Source of the DNA: Polytrichum commune
Lineage: Eukaryota > Streptophyta > Polytrichopsida > Polytrichales > Polytrichaceae
Assembly (NCBI GenBank): GCA_950295325.1
Contig: OX485807.1
Span: 47,088,440-47,152,439, forward strand
Direction of reading: 5' to 3'
Length of the DNA: 64,000 nucleotides
Shown: positions 1-10,115 of the stretch, one piece after another
How positions within the stretch are numbered: the stretch's first letter is position 1
Layout: each line of letters begins with the position of its first letter
The notes under the pieces: model-generated
What the model was told of the DNA's origin: nothing
Seen by the model: only the letters and a program-made list of their open reading frames with translations
The model's database searches: none
Made by a program: the position numbers and the translations under genes

Positions 1-480
1 GTGCAGGGGTGTATGCCACCTCAACTTACGAAACATCTATAAGTCATTGACGTTACCAAAGTAGTCATTAATATGACACGTCATTATTACTGTCATTGTT
101 GCTCCTATGAAATTTCCCTATTTTCCACATCATTCTATAGCCCTAAATGCCACGTCAGAAAAGAATGTTAATACAAAGTTATAGTGCATCCTCGTCGGTG
201 AATGACTACAAAAGAATGACTTATGAATAACTAGGTCATGATCCCATATCCACGTCATACACGAGTGGATGGAGTGGATGATATATGGTGGACAGAAAAT
301 GACTATGTGTGAGGTCTTCAACAGAGTTCGTCGTTGAGTCAGTTGAATGACTTCAAAATGACAACCATGCTACACACGTCACCACAGGTGAACCAGATAT
401 GCGCCGTAGTCGTTTAACAAGTGGTTTAGGACAAGTAGTCATTGATACCATGGTCGGAATGGACAAGGATTCTTCTAGTG
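1..480. other. Non-coding flank, nothing recognised
   Basis: No open frame of convincing length or composition is present. This stretch has no counterpart before the second copy of the segmental duplication, so the duplicated block begins close to 481. Confidence 0.5.
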
Positions 481-945
481 CTTGCATTTGAGTTTGTATG
501 AGGTAATATCATCATGAAACATGATACCATTATTATCATTATTATTTTTTTATCATTAATGATATTGATGATATTGATGATATTATTATTATGTTATTGA
601 TTCTTCAAAATGAATATGTAAAGGATAATTTTCACTGCCCCTCCCCCAAGTACATGTCAGTATTCGAATTAAAAACTTATAAATAGTCTCAATATCCAAA
701 TTTCAATAAACATAAATTCTAAAATACAAATAATAAATTCTAAATAAATATACCAATTTATGTGGCTTTTGTTTTCCGCTACCTAGTAAATCATCTATTG
801 TCGTCAATAGTTGAGTGGAGCATTTTGGAGCCTTCAATATATGATTAAAAGACTTGGAACATGCCGTCATTCCTCATAAAGCCTCAAAAAGCAAATGCCA
901 TAACCATAAGCAAGATAATTTGTTTGGTTTGTTGCCAAGTGGCAA

Positions 946-1346
946 GTACACCTTGACCTCCCTAGTATCACGCATGTGGCAACCACTATGCATGTGATAA
1001 TAAGGAGGTTTGTAGTATTAACTTGGAAGCATGAAACCAGAGAATTAGTGTAGCATGTGACAATACATAATGACACAAAATCAACATTGCAGTAAGAACA
1101 ATAATGACAATAAAGACAATAATGACAACATGGTGCGTGTGAGCGTGTGGTGTGAATTCTTGGGTGGATTAATTGAATGTCAAAACCCATAATATATGCG
1201 AGGAATTGCGACAACATGGAGGGAGATCTAAACTAAGCACATCTATTCCCTAGGGTTTCGGGATAAAAGAGGGAAGTGACATCATGTATGGTCATATTAT
1301 GGAAGGTGACATTGTGGAGGGTGATATTAAGGAGGTTAGGGTGTAC
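946..1346. mobile_element. MITE-like element, copy a
   Basis: About 400 bp bounded by imperfect inverted ends (GTACACCTTGACCTCC at the left, its near-complement GGAGGTTAGGGTGTAC at the right). Related copies lie at 56355-56737 (the duplicate) and at 37403-37890 in an SDR intron, so this is a dispersed family. No coding capacity. The exact ends and target duplication were not resolved, so the superfamily is unknown. Confidence 0.55.
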
Positions 1347-2325
1347 ACTCTAACAAGAAGATTGTGCATCTAGAAAATTGTACAAGTGTCATGGTGAAAA
1401 TGCACTTGTGTTGCGCAAATTGCGCATAGGCTACTTCAAGTAGCTGCTATAATTTTCCCTACGAGACTACTTCAAGTAGATGCTATGATTCTCCCTACGA
1501 GACTACTAGGGCCGTAAAGGAGGAGGCTGTAACGACTCAGTGCAGTCTACTAGGACAAGCGGAGGACTAGCAGTTACTTACACTGAAGGTTCGGCCTGCG
1601 AGAAAATGGGTGTGGAGTTTCCTTTTTCATGTAAAATGGTCACTATTTCAAGTCAAGGTTCGGGATATTTTTGAGCTCAACCAGCTAAAATCCGTCCCTT
1701 CACAACTTTTACCGGTTCTTTCAGGATTTGACCGGTTGCAAACTTGTTACCATTAACTTGGACCGGCCAATATCCTATATTCGTTTTCAAGTGCCGGCTG
1801 ATTTCCTCTTCATTGTAATGACAGCCGGCCAGAAACTTGGGCATTGATAAGTAAGCCAGTTTTCCAATGTAGCAAAATTATATTTACAAACAACATACAC
1901 CATTCAACAACAACGTCCAAAGAACATACCAACATACAACAATAATATGTAATGATATCAACATCCAACAATAATGATCAACAATTTATTCATAGCAGGA
2001 GTTGAACCTGAAATAACCCATCAACCGGTTGATGGCCGTGGATTTACTCTTCTATCATACCTAGGTTTGAAAACCTCATATTAGATTTGAGGCCACAACA
2101 TGATAAAAGAGTAACCTAACATATCATACTATATACAAAAATGAAAATTCATCAACTGTTAGAGTCAAAATCAGCAGTTTCATCTTCACGTTCAAGAGGA
2201 AAACGTCATGAAAGGAATCTCTGTGGATGTGAAAACAACCATCTAAACTTTGTAGAGTTCCTCCATAAAGCAATGGCTTCCATTTGTACGTTATCAAGAT
2301 CACCACGAAGATCTTCCATGGACAC

Positions 2326-2395
2326 AGATAGATAGATAGAAACTCCGGTCCCTGGGGCAGGGGCCGGCGTGAATAAAGTGTCCGTTCGTAAAAAT
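2326..2395. mobile_element. 70-bp insertion with 10-bp target duplication
   Basis: The 10-mer CCATGGACAC occurs on both sides (2316-2325 and 2396-2405). In the second copy of the segmental duplication the same locus has a single CCATGGACAC and no insert. The insert contains a GATA microsatellite run and a GC-rich core. It has no recognisable terminal inverted repeat, so the mechanism is unclear. Confidence 0.6.
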
Positions 2396-2841
2396 CCATG
2401 GACACACTCATAATACATTCTAAACGCTAGCCGTCAACAATGAAATGCAATAATGAAGCAAAAGCTTCGCTTGTCCGCCATTCACCAAATCATTACAAGC
2501 CTACAACAAACACATAACCTAAACCTTAGAACCAAATGATATCTGGCCCTAGATGAATCAAACCAGATGAAATCCGCCTATTTCACGATTCATCCGGAAA
2601 AAAATCCTCCTGCTCAAAATGGTTGCCGGTTATAATCTGTTTTTTTTAATTTTAAAAACATCGGTTTCACATCCTCCACTTTCCCAATTCAACTGGACTT
2701 TTCATAAAACCAACCGGCCACCATTACACTAAATACCGGTTCTCCCTAGACATTGTTTCAAGTTTGCCTTCATGAATTGGACTACAGCTCATGAGTTGCC
2801 ATTTCCAATTGCATAACATTATTAAGCAGTTCATGTGGGCT

Positions 2842-2914
2842 CCGAGGATATAACCATGGGATGCCGTAGCTTTGGATTTGCACTAGTTGTGGCATCCCAT
2901 GGTTATGCTCTCGG
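2842..2914 (+). ncRNA. Fold-back, microRNA-precursor-like hairpin
   Basis: Arms 2842-2865 and 2891-2914 are complementary over 24 nt with one mismatch and two G:U wobbles, around a loop of about 25 nt. The right arm includes GGCATCCCATGGTTATGC. The hairpin is kept intact in the duplicate. The arm length suits a plant microRNA duplex, but I do not recognise the sequence as a known miRNA and expression cannot be judged. It could equally be a fossil inverted repeat. Confidence 0.3.
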
Positions 2915-3061
2915 GCTTTAGATGAACGAACGCACATTGTTTAATAATGTTATGTGCCAATCCGCTTCTCACAAAGTGTATAAAATTGTCCACTTTTCCC
3001 TGTGGACGTGGAATCGAAATTCAAACAATATTGTTAGAAGATTACTACTATCAACACACGT

Positions 3062-3187
3062 AGTTTCATTGATGACTTGGAGTCGGCGATGGTTTATGGC
3101 CTTTGTGATGAACAACAAAGCAGTCAAGCATTAAAGTTTCAAGCACCGTTTATGGAATGTTCTGTACACATACATTTCAGTTTTTAG
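3062..3187 (+). pseudogene. C-terminal coding remnant, family unknown
   Basis: A frame ending at TAG 3185-3187 reads SFIDDLESAMVYGLCDEQQ and continues to a hydrophobic end. A diverged relative at 55697-55813 reads YFIDDTKSELAYALSDELQ and ends at a similar place. Conservation is at the protein level (FIDD, SDE/CDE, KFQxPF), so both look like the last exon of one decayed gene family. I do not recognise the family. The upstream exons are not visible here. Confidence 0.4.
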
Positions 3188-3189
3188 AT

Positions 3190-4950
3190 GTTCTATACAC
3201 AAACGCTTCAAATTTTACACGTTGTGTAGATGTATATTTTTATGCACCACATTTGACCTGAAGAGGAGGTCAAATTTAGTGTGCATGCAAGAAAGAGAAG
3301 AAAAAATGTCACTTGTGGTTAGTTGCCATAATGACTCCCAAGTATTTGGGCACCACAATTCTTGGATGCTTGAGAATGGAAGGTGGTTGTGTGCACAAAT
3401 ATAAATGAGCAATCAATCTTCTTCAAGAGGACTTCTCCTTTGGACTAGCTAGTGCAATCATAATTTTGCACTTTAGCCATGTGGCCGGAGAATACAAGTT
3501 CACTTTTGTCATGACATAGATCCCTTGTTTTTAGTTTAATATCTTTGTCATGGGAGAGCGGTACTAGTGCAGCAGTGCTAATGACTAAGGGACTCAATAA
3601 ATTGGAACCTTGTCCTACTAGCAACAGCCATAGAAGAATTTAGAAACCATGTTAATTATATCTTATAAGAAGACTTGCTTGTGTCTCCAACCCCTTCTCA
3701 GTTGCAAGGATTGCCTTCATTTGATCTACCAAGTCTTGGGGCAATGAGTATCAATGAGTCAAGAAACCATCATCAAGTTTGTATCTCCTCTCGATTATTG
3801 AGTTGAACACGTTGATAAAACTAGAGTATGGTGTCATCAAAGTGAGGGTTAAGCATTAATTTCAATATCAAGTTGTGAAAATTGACAATTTTTGCAATCT
3901 CAAATTTCATTTGGTGACTAAGCCTACGTTTGTGTGTCCAAGAAAAATTAAATCCAATTGCAAATTGCAATATAATTTTCAATACTCCCTCTCTATATTA
4001 TCAATTTGTGAATCCATATGTCTCAGTTTGTGCAACCACAAGAAAGATAGTGGTTGGATGTTTTGGAGCCAAAGCATGATAAAGTCAACAAGAAAAGTGG
4101 TATGCATTTCCACTGTGATACAATTTTCATATATAGTACGGGAAGCAAGCTCAAATCTATGCAAGGGCAAACCCCTAACCACTAATAAAATGGAAATAGA
4201 ATATTGGTAGGGCTATATGATTGATTGCACACTTTACCACACACAACAAAAGCCAACCCAACGATTTTTTCCCCAGAAGTGACCCTTTTGTCAAAGCTGC
4301 TAGTATGAAAGGCAACTGCTTGGAATAAAGCCTTAACAAAATTGTCGTGTAGCACGACGGAATGTCATTTCGAGACCATGGAGCCCTCCAATGGGGTTGA
4401 ACCAAACATAGTACAAAATGTGTGCCTCATTAGTATTATGGAGATACGTATAAAATAGATCCTAAACTAGGTGATGGATTTGAGCTAAAACGTGCTTCAT
4501 TTCAAAATTTATTATGATTGGCGTGTATAGTTCAAGTATTTGGTAAGATCATATTGTATGTTAATGCGCCCCTAATTTTGAAGCAAAATATATTTTCTTA
4601 AGGTGGTACTTCACCTCACTTTCCGAAAACGGACAATTATGGAAGTATATTCTACAAACTTAAGGATCTACTTCTATCATTTATGAATGTAAATCGTGTA
4701 GTTTGCAAATAAGTATATGAAAACATCATGACCCACCTTATTAGTAATTTTAATATGAATCAATATTATTGTTTTGAGTTATATAACTAGGAAATGTGGC
4801 TACTTGCGCCTCTAAACTGATAGGGTACAACTTCGGTTCACTTTACCATGCTTTGGCCCTTTGATGTTTTGTTAGTAGACATGTTAGTATATAGAATCGA
4901 AGATACTCATTTGCTTGAGATAAAGGAGGAGGCCCTAGATATTACATTTT
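3190..4950. other. AT-rich intergenic DNA
   Basis: No gene, structural RNA or clear mobile element is recognised. Open frames are short and lie on both strands without coding character. The same sequence is present in the second duplication copy (about 58500-60260). Confidence 0.5.
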
Positions 4951-5579
4951 ATAATGTATCTTTCATTTTGACTTGAAACCCCAACACTTTTAAATGGTTG
5001 TTTCACCCCTATTTTTTTTTCATTTGAGTTCAAACATAGTAATATCACAAAACATGATATTTTATTAGTTTTATGTGAATGATTCCTCAAAATGCCCCCC
5101 CCTCAAAAATACATGTCAATATTCAAATAAACAACTTATAAACGGTCTCAATTTTCAAACTTGAATCACTACATAATTGAAAATACAAATCATAAATTCT
5201 CATAAATATACCAAGTCATCATTGATGGGTGGAGCATTGCAGAGCAGCCCATAATATGCATTACTATGTAACAATGCAACCATTACTTTGTAACATCACT
5301 AGTAGGAAGGGGGGTCCCTTTGACATGTGGCCCATGACATGAAAAACTTTCATGTTGGAGTTTTGAGCTCCGTGACATATTTCTTGCATGTGTGGGAGTT
5401 ATGTCACTTTCATGTCATGCAAAAGGTCCATGAAGGAATGTTCTATCTTTATTGAATTTTATAGATCTTCTAGGTAGATCTAGACCTAGATGTGAGTCAT
5501 CTTCTTCATTAATTATTAAGGTAGGAGAGAGGCAATTAGCACATACAAGTGTATCTTTCATTCATCCAACATTAAAGCA

Positions 5580-5990
5580 TTGTAATAATAGATTATAAAT
5601 AATAACTCTATATATTTCACAATAAATAGTAGATAATATATTATAAACATTAAATTAATATTAATAGACCATAAATAGTAAATAAGATACTTTAAAGAGT
5701 AACTAATAAACATTAAACATTATAAATAGATAATAATAATAGATGGTAAATAGTAAATGATATACTATAAAAGTAATTATAATAGAAGACCGTAGATAAT
5801 ATATAATAATATATAAACACTAAAGAATAGATAGTATATAGTAAATAATGGCAGAAAATAATACATGGTAGGCAATAAAAAATAAATAGTAGATAGTAAA
5901 TATTAAACAATAAATATTAGACAATAAATATCAAACAGTAAATATTAGACAGTAGATAGTAAAGGAAGGTAGTAAATTATATACAATAAA
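5580..5990. repeat. AT-rich degenerate repeat within the CACTA element
   Basis: A long run built almost only of A, T and AATAGTA/ATAGATA-like words. It is open on the minus strand only because of its composition. No gene is supported. Confidence 0.6.
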
Positions 5991-5995
5991 TAGGA

Positions 5996-6102
5996 TGTCG
6001 TGTAAACTAAGATCGTTAAATACAACAGATCGAGTGTCGTTGTCAACATCAATTAGCAAAATAAAATAGCAAACTAAAATACTAAACAACCACCTCTTCA
6101 AG
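5996..6102. repeat. 107-bp direct repeat, copy 1 (outside left LTR)
   Basis: Starts TGTCGTGTAAACTAAGATCG and ends CTCTTCAAG. Nearly identical to 6539-6645, on the other side of the 0.43-kb LTR and in the same orientation. In minus-strand sense each copy has TG...CA ends (about 105 bp), like a very short LTR. Its origin is unresolved. Confidence 0.75.
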
Positions 6103-6103
6103 A

Positions 6104-6536
6104 TGAGAGTTTCTCTCTCCAAGCTTAAGAAACTAAAATGTCTCCTTACAAAGCTTAAGAAACTCTAAAATTCACACACAAGAGTCAAGCTATCTCTCAC
6201 TCCACGAAGGGAGAATCCAAGAGTGCAAGTGGTGGAGAAAGAATGCAAAGGCTTTACTCATAATCTACTACACTATAGCCATGAGAAAGCAACAACAAGC
6301 TCTCTCTCTCTCTCAAAACACACTCACAAGACTTGACTTGACAACAATGGCAAGTCAAGAGGCCTTCCTCTCCATACAACCCCAATCCTATGTGGAGTTC
6401 ATCCATGGAGTGGATGAACAACTAACTAGGACTCCCAATGGAGTCCATTACTCATCCCAACACACATGGACTCCTAATGGAGTCCATTTACTCCTAAATT
6501 GACGTAACTTAGCCCCCGATGTCACCTCACGTGACA
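6104..6536 (-). repeat. Gypsy 3' LTR (left copy)
   Basis: 433 bp, nearly identical to 33763-34165 except for a 28-bp internal tandem duplication (around 6137-6165). In minus-strand sense it begins TGTCACGTGAGG and ends ...CTCTCA. The open frame 6281-6502, also found in the right copy, is LTR sequence and not a gene. The outer end is disturbed: the last bases of the right LTR (to TTGACA) are missing here and the sequence runs straight into the 107-bp repeat. Confidence 0.75.
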
Positions 6537-6538
6537 GC

Positions 6539-6645
6539 TGTCGTGTAAACTAAGATCGTTAAACACAACAGATCGAGTGTCGTTGTCAACATCAATTAGC
6601 AAAATAAAATAGCAAACTAAAATACTAAACAACCACCTCTTCAAG
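6539..6645. repeat. 107-bp direct repeat, copy 2 (inside left LTR)
   Basis: Same sequence as 5996-6102, differing at about one base. It lies between the 3' LTR and the end of pol. On the minus strand it is preceded by a purine-rich GTGGGGGC tract (about 6646-6655) that could have served as a polypurine tract. Confidence 0.7.
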
Positions 6646-6968
6646 TGCCCCCACTAGCAGATAAGGAGCCCCTCCAATCGGCTAGGAACAAACACACTCA
6701 TCGGTAGAGTTGTTGAACATGATGAAGTTGTTGCTACATTTATACATATTTAATTGGGTAGTAGTAATCGAAGGAATTAAACTCGTGATTGACAAGTAAT
6801 CCAAGAACTGTAGGCTAGGTGCAATGTGAGCCCCATCCTTAATCGCCTTCAACAATTAATGTTGAATTCTTGGATAACTCTTTCAATGTGGTCTTAATCC
6901 CATAAAATTTCCAACCAACTAAATAAAAACTTCACCACTAAAACATGTGGTAAACATCCACAAAATTC

Positions 6969-9900
6969 TCAATCATGACCATTAACGGCCACAGAATGAG
7001 AGGCTTTCCGACAACGAGGACAAACCTAATTGCCAGAATGAAGAGTAAAAAGGGGAGGTGTCAAACATGCCATGTGCCATCCACATTGACATTGGTCGCA
7101 CAATAACATTGTTGCAGCTCCTTTCTTCTCTCCACAAACATAACAAGGCAGACCCTGTGGTACAACCGCCAACTCGGGATGCACAGAGCCGTCGATGGGA
7201 AGGTGACATGGAGCACAATTCTTTGAATGCTCACGACATTCCCGTCCATCCTTGCCTTCAAGCAATAATATACCACTTGGCAAGACATCTTTTACCCGCA
7301 AAATCGTGCGCCCAGCCTTGACATTCAATGTCGTAGGCGCCTCCCGTTGCAAGTAAATATAATCCCCCTTGGAAAATCTACGAACCTGAGGTCGATAAGC
7401 TCCACTGCGGATCCGGGCATACCGTAATGTATCACGATGTTGAGCAATATTTAAGTTCTCCATAGCCATAGGCATGGCCTTTTGAAAGAACGCTGCTCGG
7501 TCATGAAGACATTGAGCCCAAACATCTGGATCATCCAAGTTTACCACGGGAGCCAATTTCTCTCGCACCGAGCTAGGTAAAATTGGTTCCCATCCATACA
7601 AGAGTTGGTAAGGACTATAGGATGCCGAAGATGCTTGGCTGCTGAAACGATAACCCATTGCTATCCATGGTAACATCAAGTCCCAATCGCGATGGTTGCC
7701 ATGAAGCAATCCATACTTCCGCAAACCGCGCTTAACCGTCTGAACAACTCGTTCAGCTAAGCCATCTGCCTCAGGGTGATCTCTGGAAGTTGTCCGATGA
7801 TCAATCAAAGCCTTGGTACACAAAGCTTCGAAAGATCCAAGAAATTCTCTCCCTTGATCCGTCAACACCTCTGTAGGTGCTCCAAACCGTGCCAAAACTC
7901 GATCAAGAAATGCCATAGCCGCCAATTCTGAGGAATTTTGGGGAAGAGCCACGAGTTCAATCCACTTACTAAAATGCTCCACCATCACAAGCACATACTT
8001 GGAGCCACGTGGAGTGATAGTAGGCGGTCCGGCAAAATCCAAAGACCAACGATATCCCAAGCCCATAATAGGTAAAGGCTGAAGTTGAGGTGACAAAGTA
8101 TTAAAACTTGACTTGACCCGGTCACATACTTCACACCTAGAAACATAAGTGGCAACCTGTTGATACATACCAGTCCACCAATATTGGTTGCGCAACATAG
8201 AGTGTGTCCTTCGCACTCCAAAATGTCCAAGTTCCTCGTGCACTTGGAGCACTAAAAAAACTCTTTGATCTGGCCTTGGAACGATGGGCCTTATTCCGTT
8301 CGGCCACACACGAAATAACAAGCCGTTTGCCCAACGAAACCTTGTTATTCGATGGCTAACTCTATCTCGCTCCATAGCAGATAGTCCAAGAGGAAATATC
8401 CCTTGTTGAAGTTTGTGCAAGACCGCCTGGTCGTCCCACACATCACTAACAACGAGAGATTTATCAACCTCCTCATTTTGTTCTTCCACAAGGATCTCAG
8501 CAGCCAATCCCGATATCATTGTGAGATATGTGGCAGCATGCCAACCCGGCACTGCCTCACGATCATAATCTCCATGCCACCTGGCTCCAGTTAAATCCTC
8601 ATCTGAAGGACTTGGATTGCGAGACAATCCGTCTGCATCCAAGTTGGCAATTTCTGCTCGGTGAACAACTTCAAAATCATATTCCTGAAGTAACAATGCC
8701 CATCTAGCAAGTTTCCCGGTGAGCTTATCTGATTCCATAAGCCATTTTAAAGGCTGATGATCAGTCACCAAAGTAAACTTTTGCCCATACAAATAAAGTC
8801 GAAAATGTGCAATGGCCCAAACGGCCGCCAAGGCCTCGCCTTCATAAGAAGAATAATTAGATTCAGCACTATTATTGCTTCTAGATGCATAAGCCACCAC
8901 ATATTCCTTTCCCTCTTCATCTTTCTGTGTCAATACCGCTCCCAATCTCACTTCACTCCAATCCGTGTGCAATTGAAAAGCTCTAGATACATCCGGGCGT
9001 CGAAGCACTGGCGCTGAACCGAGCCTCTGCTTCAATGTATCAAATGCCTGTTGTTGTTCCCGACTCCAAATCCATGGTTGGTCTTTCCCCGTGAGAATGG
9101 TAAGAGGTTTGGCAATCAAACTAAAGTTTTTGACAAACCTCCTATAATAATTTGCCAATCCTAGAAATGCACGAAGCCGTGGTACATCACTAGATGCGGG
9201 AATTTTGTGCAAAGCATCCACCTTCGCCTGCTGCACACCAAGACCGCCAAGAACAATCATGTGGCCTAAATAGGGCAATTGATCATGGAAAAACTTACAT
9301 TTTCCATGATGTAAACGGAGTCCCCACCGTTGAAATCGTTCAAATACCGCTTGCAAATGTCTCACATGATCCTGTGGACTATTACTAAAGATGACAACAT
9401 CATCAATGTAACATCTAGCAAACGGCAAACCAGCCAATAACTGGTCCATCACCCGTTGAAATTCAGCTGGTGCATTCTTGAGACCAAATGGCAGAAATTT
9501 CCAATGATAAAGTTGATCATTGCCATCTTTATCAATTCCCCAAAATGCAGTCTTCACCCGATCACCCAACAACAAAGGTAATTGGTGATAACCAGACCTC
9601 AAATCCAGAGTGCTGAAGATTCTAGAAAATTCCAGTGCATCAAACAACTCCTCCGGCATCGGCATTGGATATCGATCCGACTTGGTCTTGCAGTTGACTG
9701 GACGATAATCACCACACATCCGTTTTTCCGTCCAGTTGCCAAAGATATCCTTCTTTGACGGCATAACCGTGGCACAAGCATACTCTCCATTGGAGAGTTC
9801 AATCAATTCCGCTGCCAATAACTCTTGACGTCGAGTTTGAACACCCAACCTTTCAGAGGTACTAAGTCTGTACGGCCGTCTGAAAATAGGGTGGTTGTCC

Positions 9901-10112
9901 TCGAGTTGAATACGAACATGTTTACCTTTATATTCTTCAAGATCATGAAGACTAAAGGCAAAACAATTACGGTAAGAGTGAATAAATGCCCGTACCTTTC
10001 GTGCTTCGGCACCAGTAAGCTTTGGCCCCACTTCAATTGGCCAATCGTCAAACTCCGTGGTTTCCTTCTTCATAGAAGGATTGCCACTTGGTGCCAGCAC
10101 AACCTGTGATTG
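6969..10112 (-). CDS. pol: Gypsy Pol: reverse transcriptase, RNase H, integrase, PHD finger
   Basis: In frame with the upstream gag-methyltransferase frame and separated from it only by TAG 10113-10115. The first AUG is about ten codons in, so expression by readthrough is more natural than independent initiation. RT has CGDYRPVN, the LPFGLKNAP motif and the catalytic YIDD at about residue 231 of the 1024-aa open part. RNase H follows (TDWS..GAVL, then TDHQPLKWL). Integrase has an HHCC zinc domain (H..H..CEVCD) and a D,D(35)E core (LDFAG, LTDQGREF, then the ADGLAERV Glu). The C-terminus is a PHD-type finger cut by TAG at 7026-7028; the frame continues past it to TGA 6969-6971. No chromodomain is seen. 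Confidence 0.9.
7011..7145 (-). CDS. PHD finger at the C-terminus of Pol (interrupted by a stop)
   Basis: Reads CYVC-x11-CDQC-x4-H-x2-C followed by LTPPL, the standard C4HC3 layout and the CLxPPL signature of histone-reading PHD fingers. The last zinc pair, CPRC, lies just after an in-frame TAG (7026-7028), at the place where PHD fingers usually carry Trp; TGG to TAG would explain it. Known PHD fingers of this type read histone H3 tails. In an integrase such a module could steer insertion, which is inference. Confidence 0.75.
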
Positions 10113-10115
10113 CTA
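10107..10115 (-). promoter_or_regulatory. Candidate stop-codon readthrough site (UAG CAA UCA)
   Basis: The gag-methyltransferase frame ends in TAG directly followed by CAATCA. This fits the CARYYA hexamer that promotes UAG readthrough in tobamovirus-type signals. Upstream and downstream frames are the same, so readthrough would give a Gag-Pol fusion. A simple CAG-to-TAG mutation is the alternative. Confidence 0.55.

Larger units (their letters stand above)
481..5296. repeat. Segmental duplication copy 1, left arm
   Basis: Matches 55911-60980 almost base for base in the same orientation, apart from small indels and scattered substitutions. Shared landmarks include the fold-back at 2842-2914 (58153-58225) and the coding remnant at 3062-3187 (58373-58498). 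The match is cut at 5296 by the CACTA-type insertion and resumes at 34688. The content is mostly AT-rich non-coding DNA. The block also has a weaker internal resemblance between about 480-760 and 5020-5215, suggesting an older duplication. No intact gene is seen between 481 and 5296. Confidence 0.9.

Noticed and set aside
6281-6502. 73-codon frame, also at 33910-34131
   Set aside because: Lies wholly inside the gypsy LTR; similarity is due to the LTR pair.
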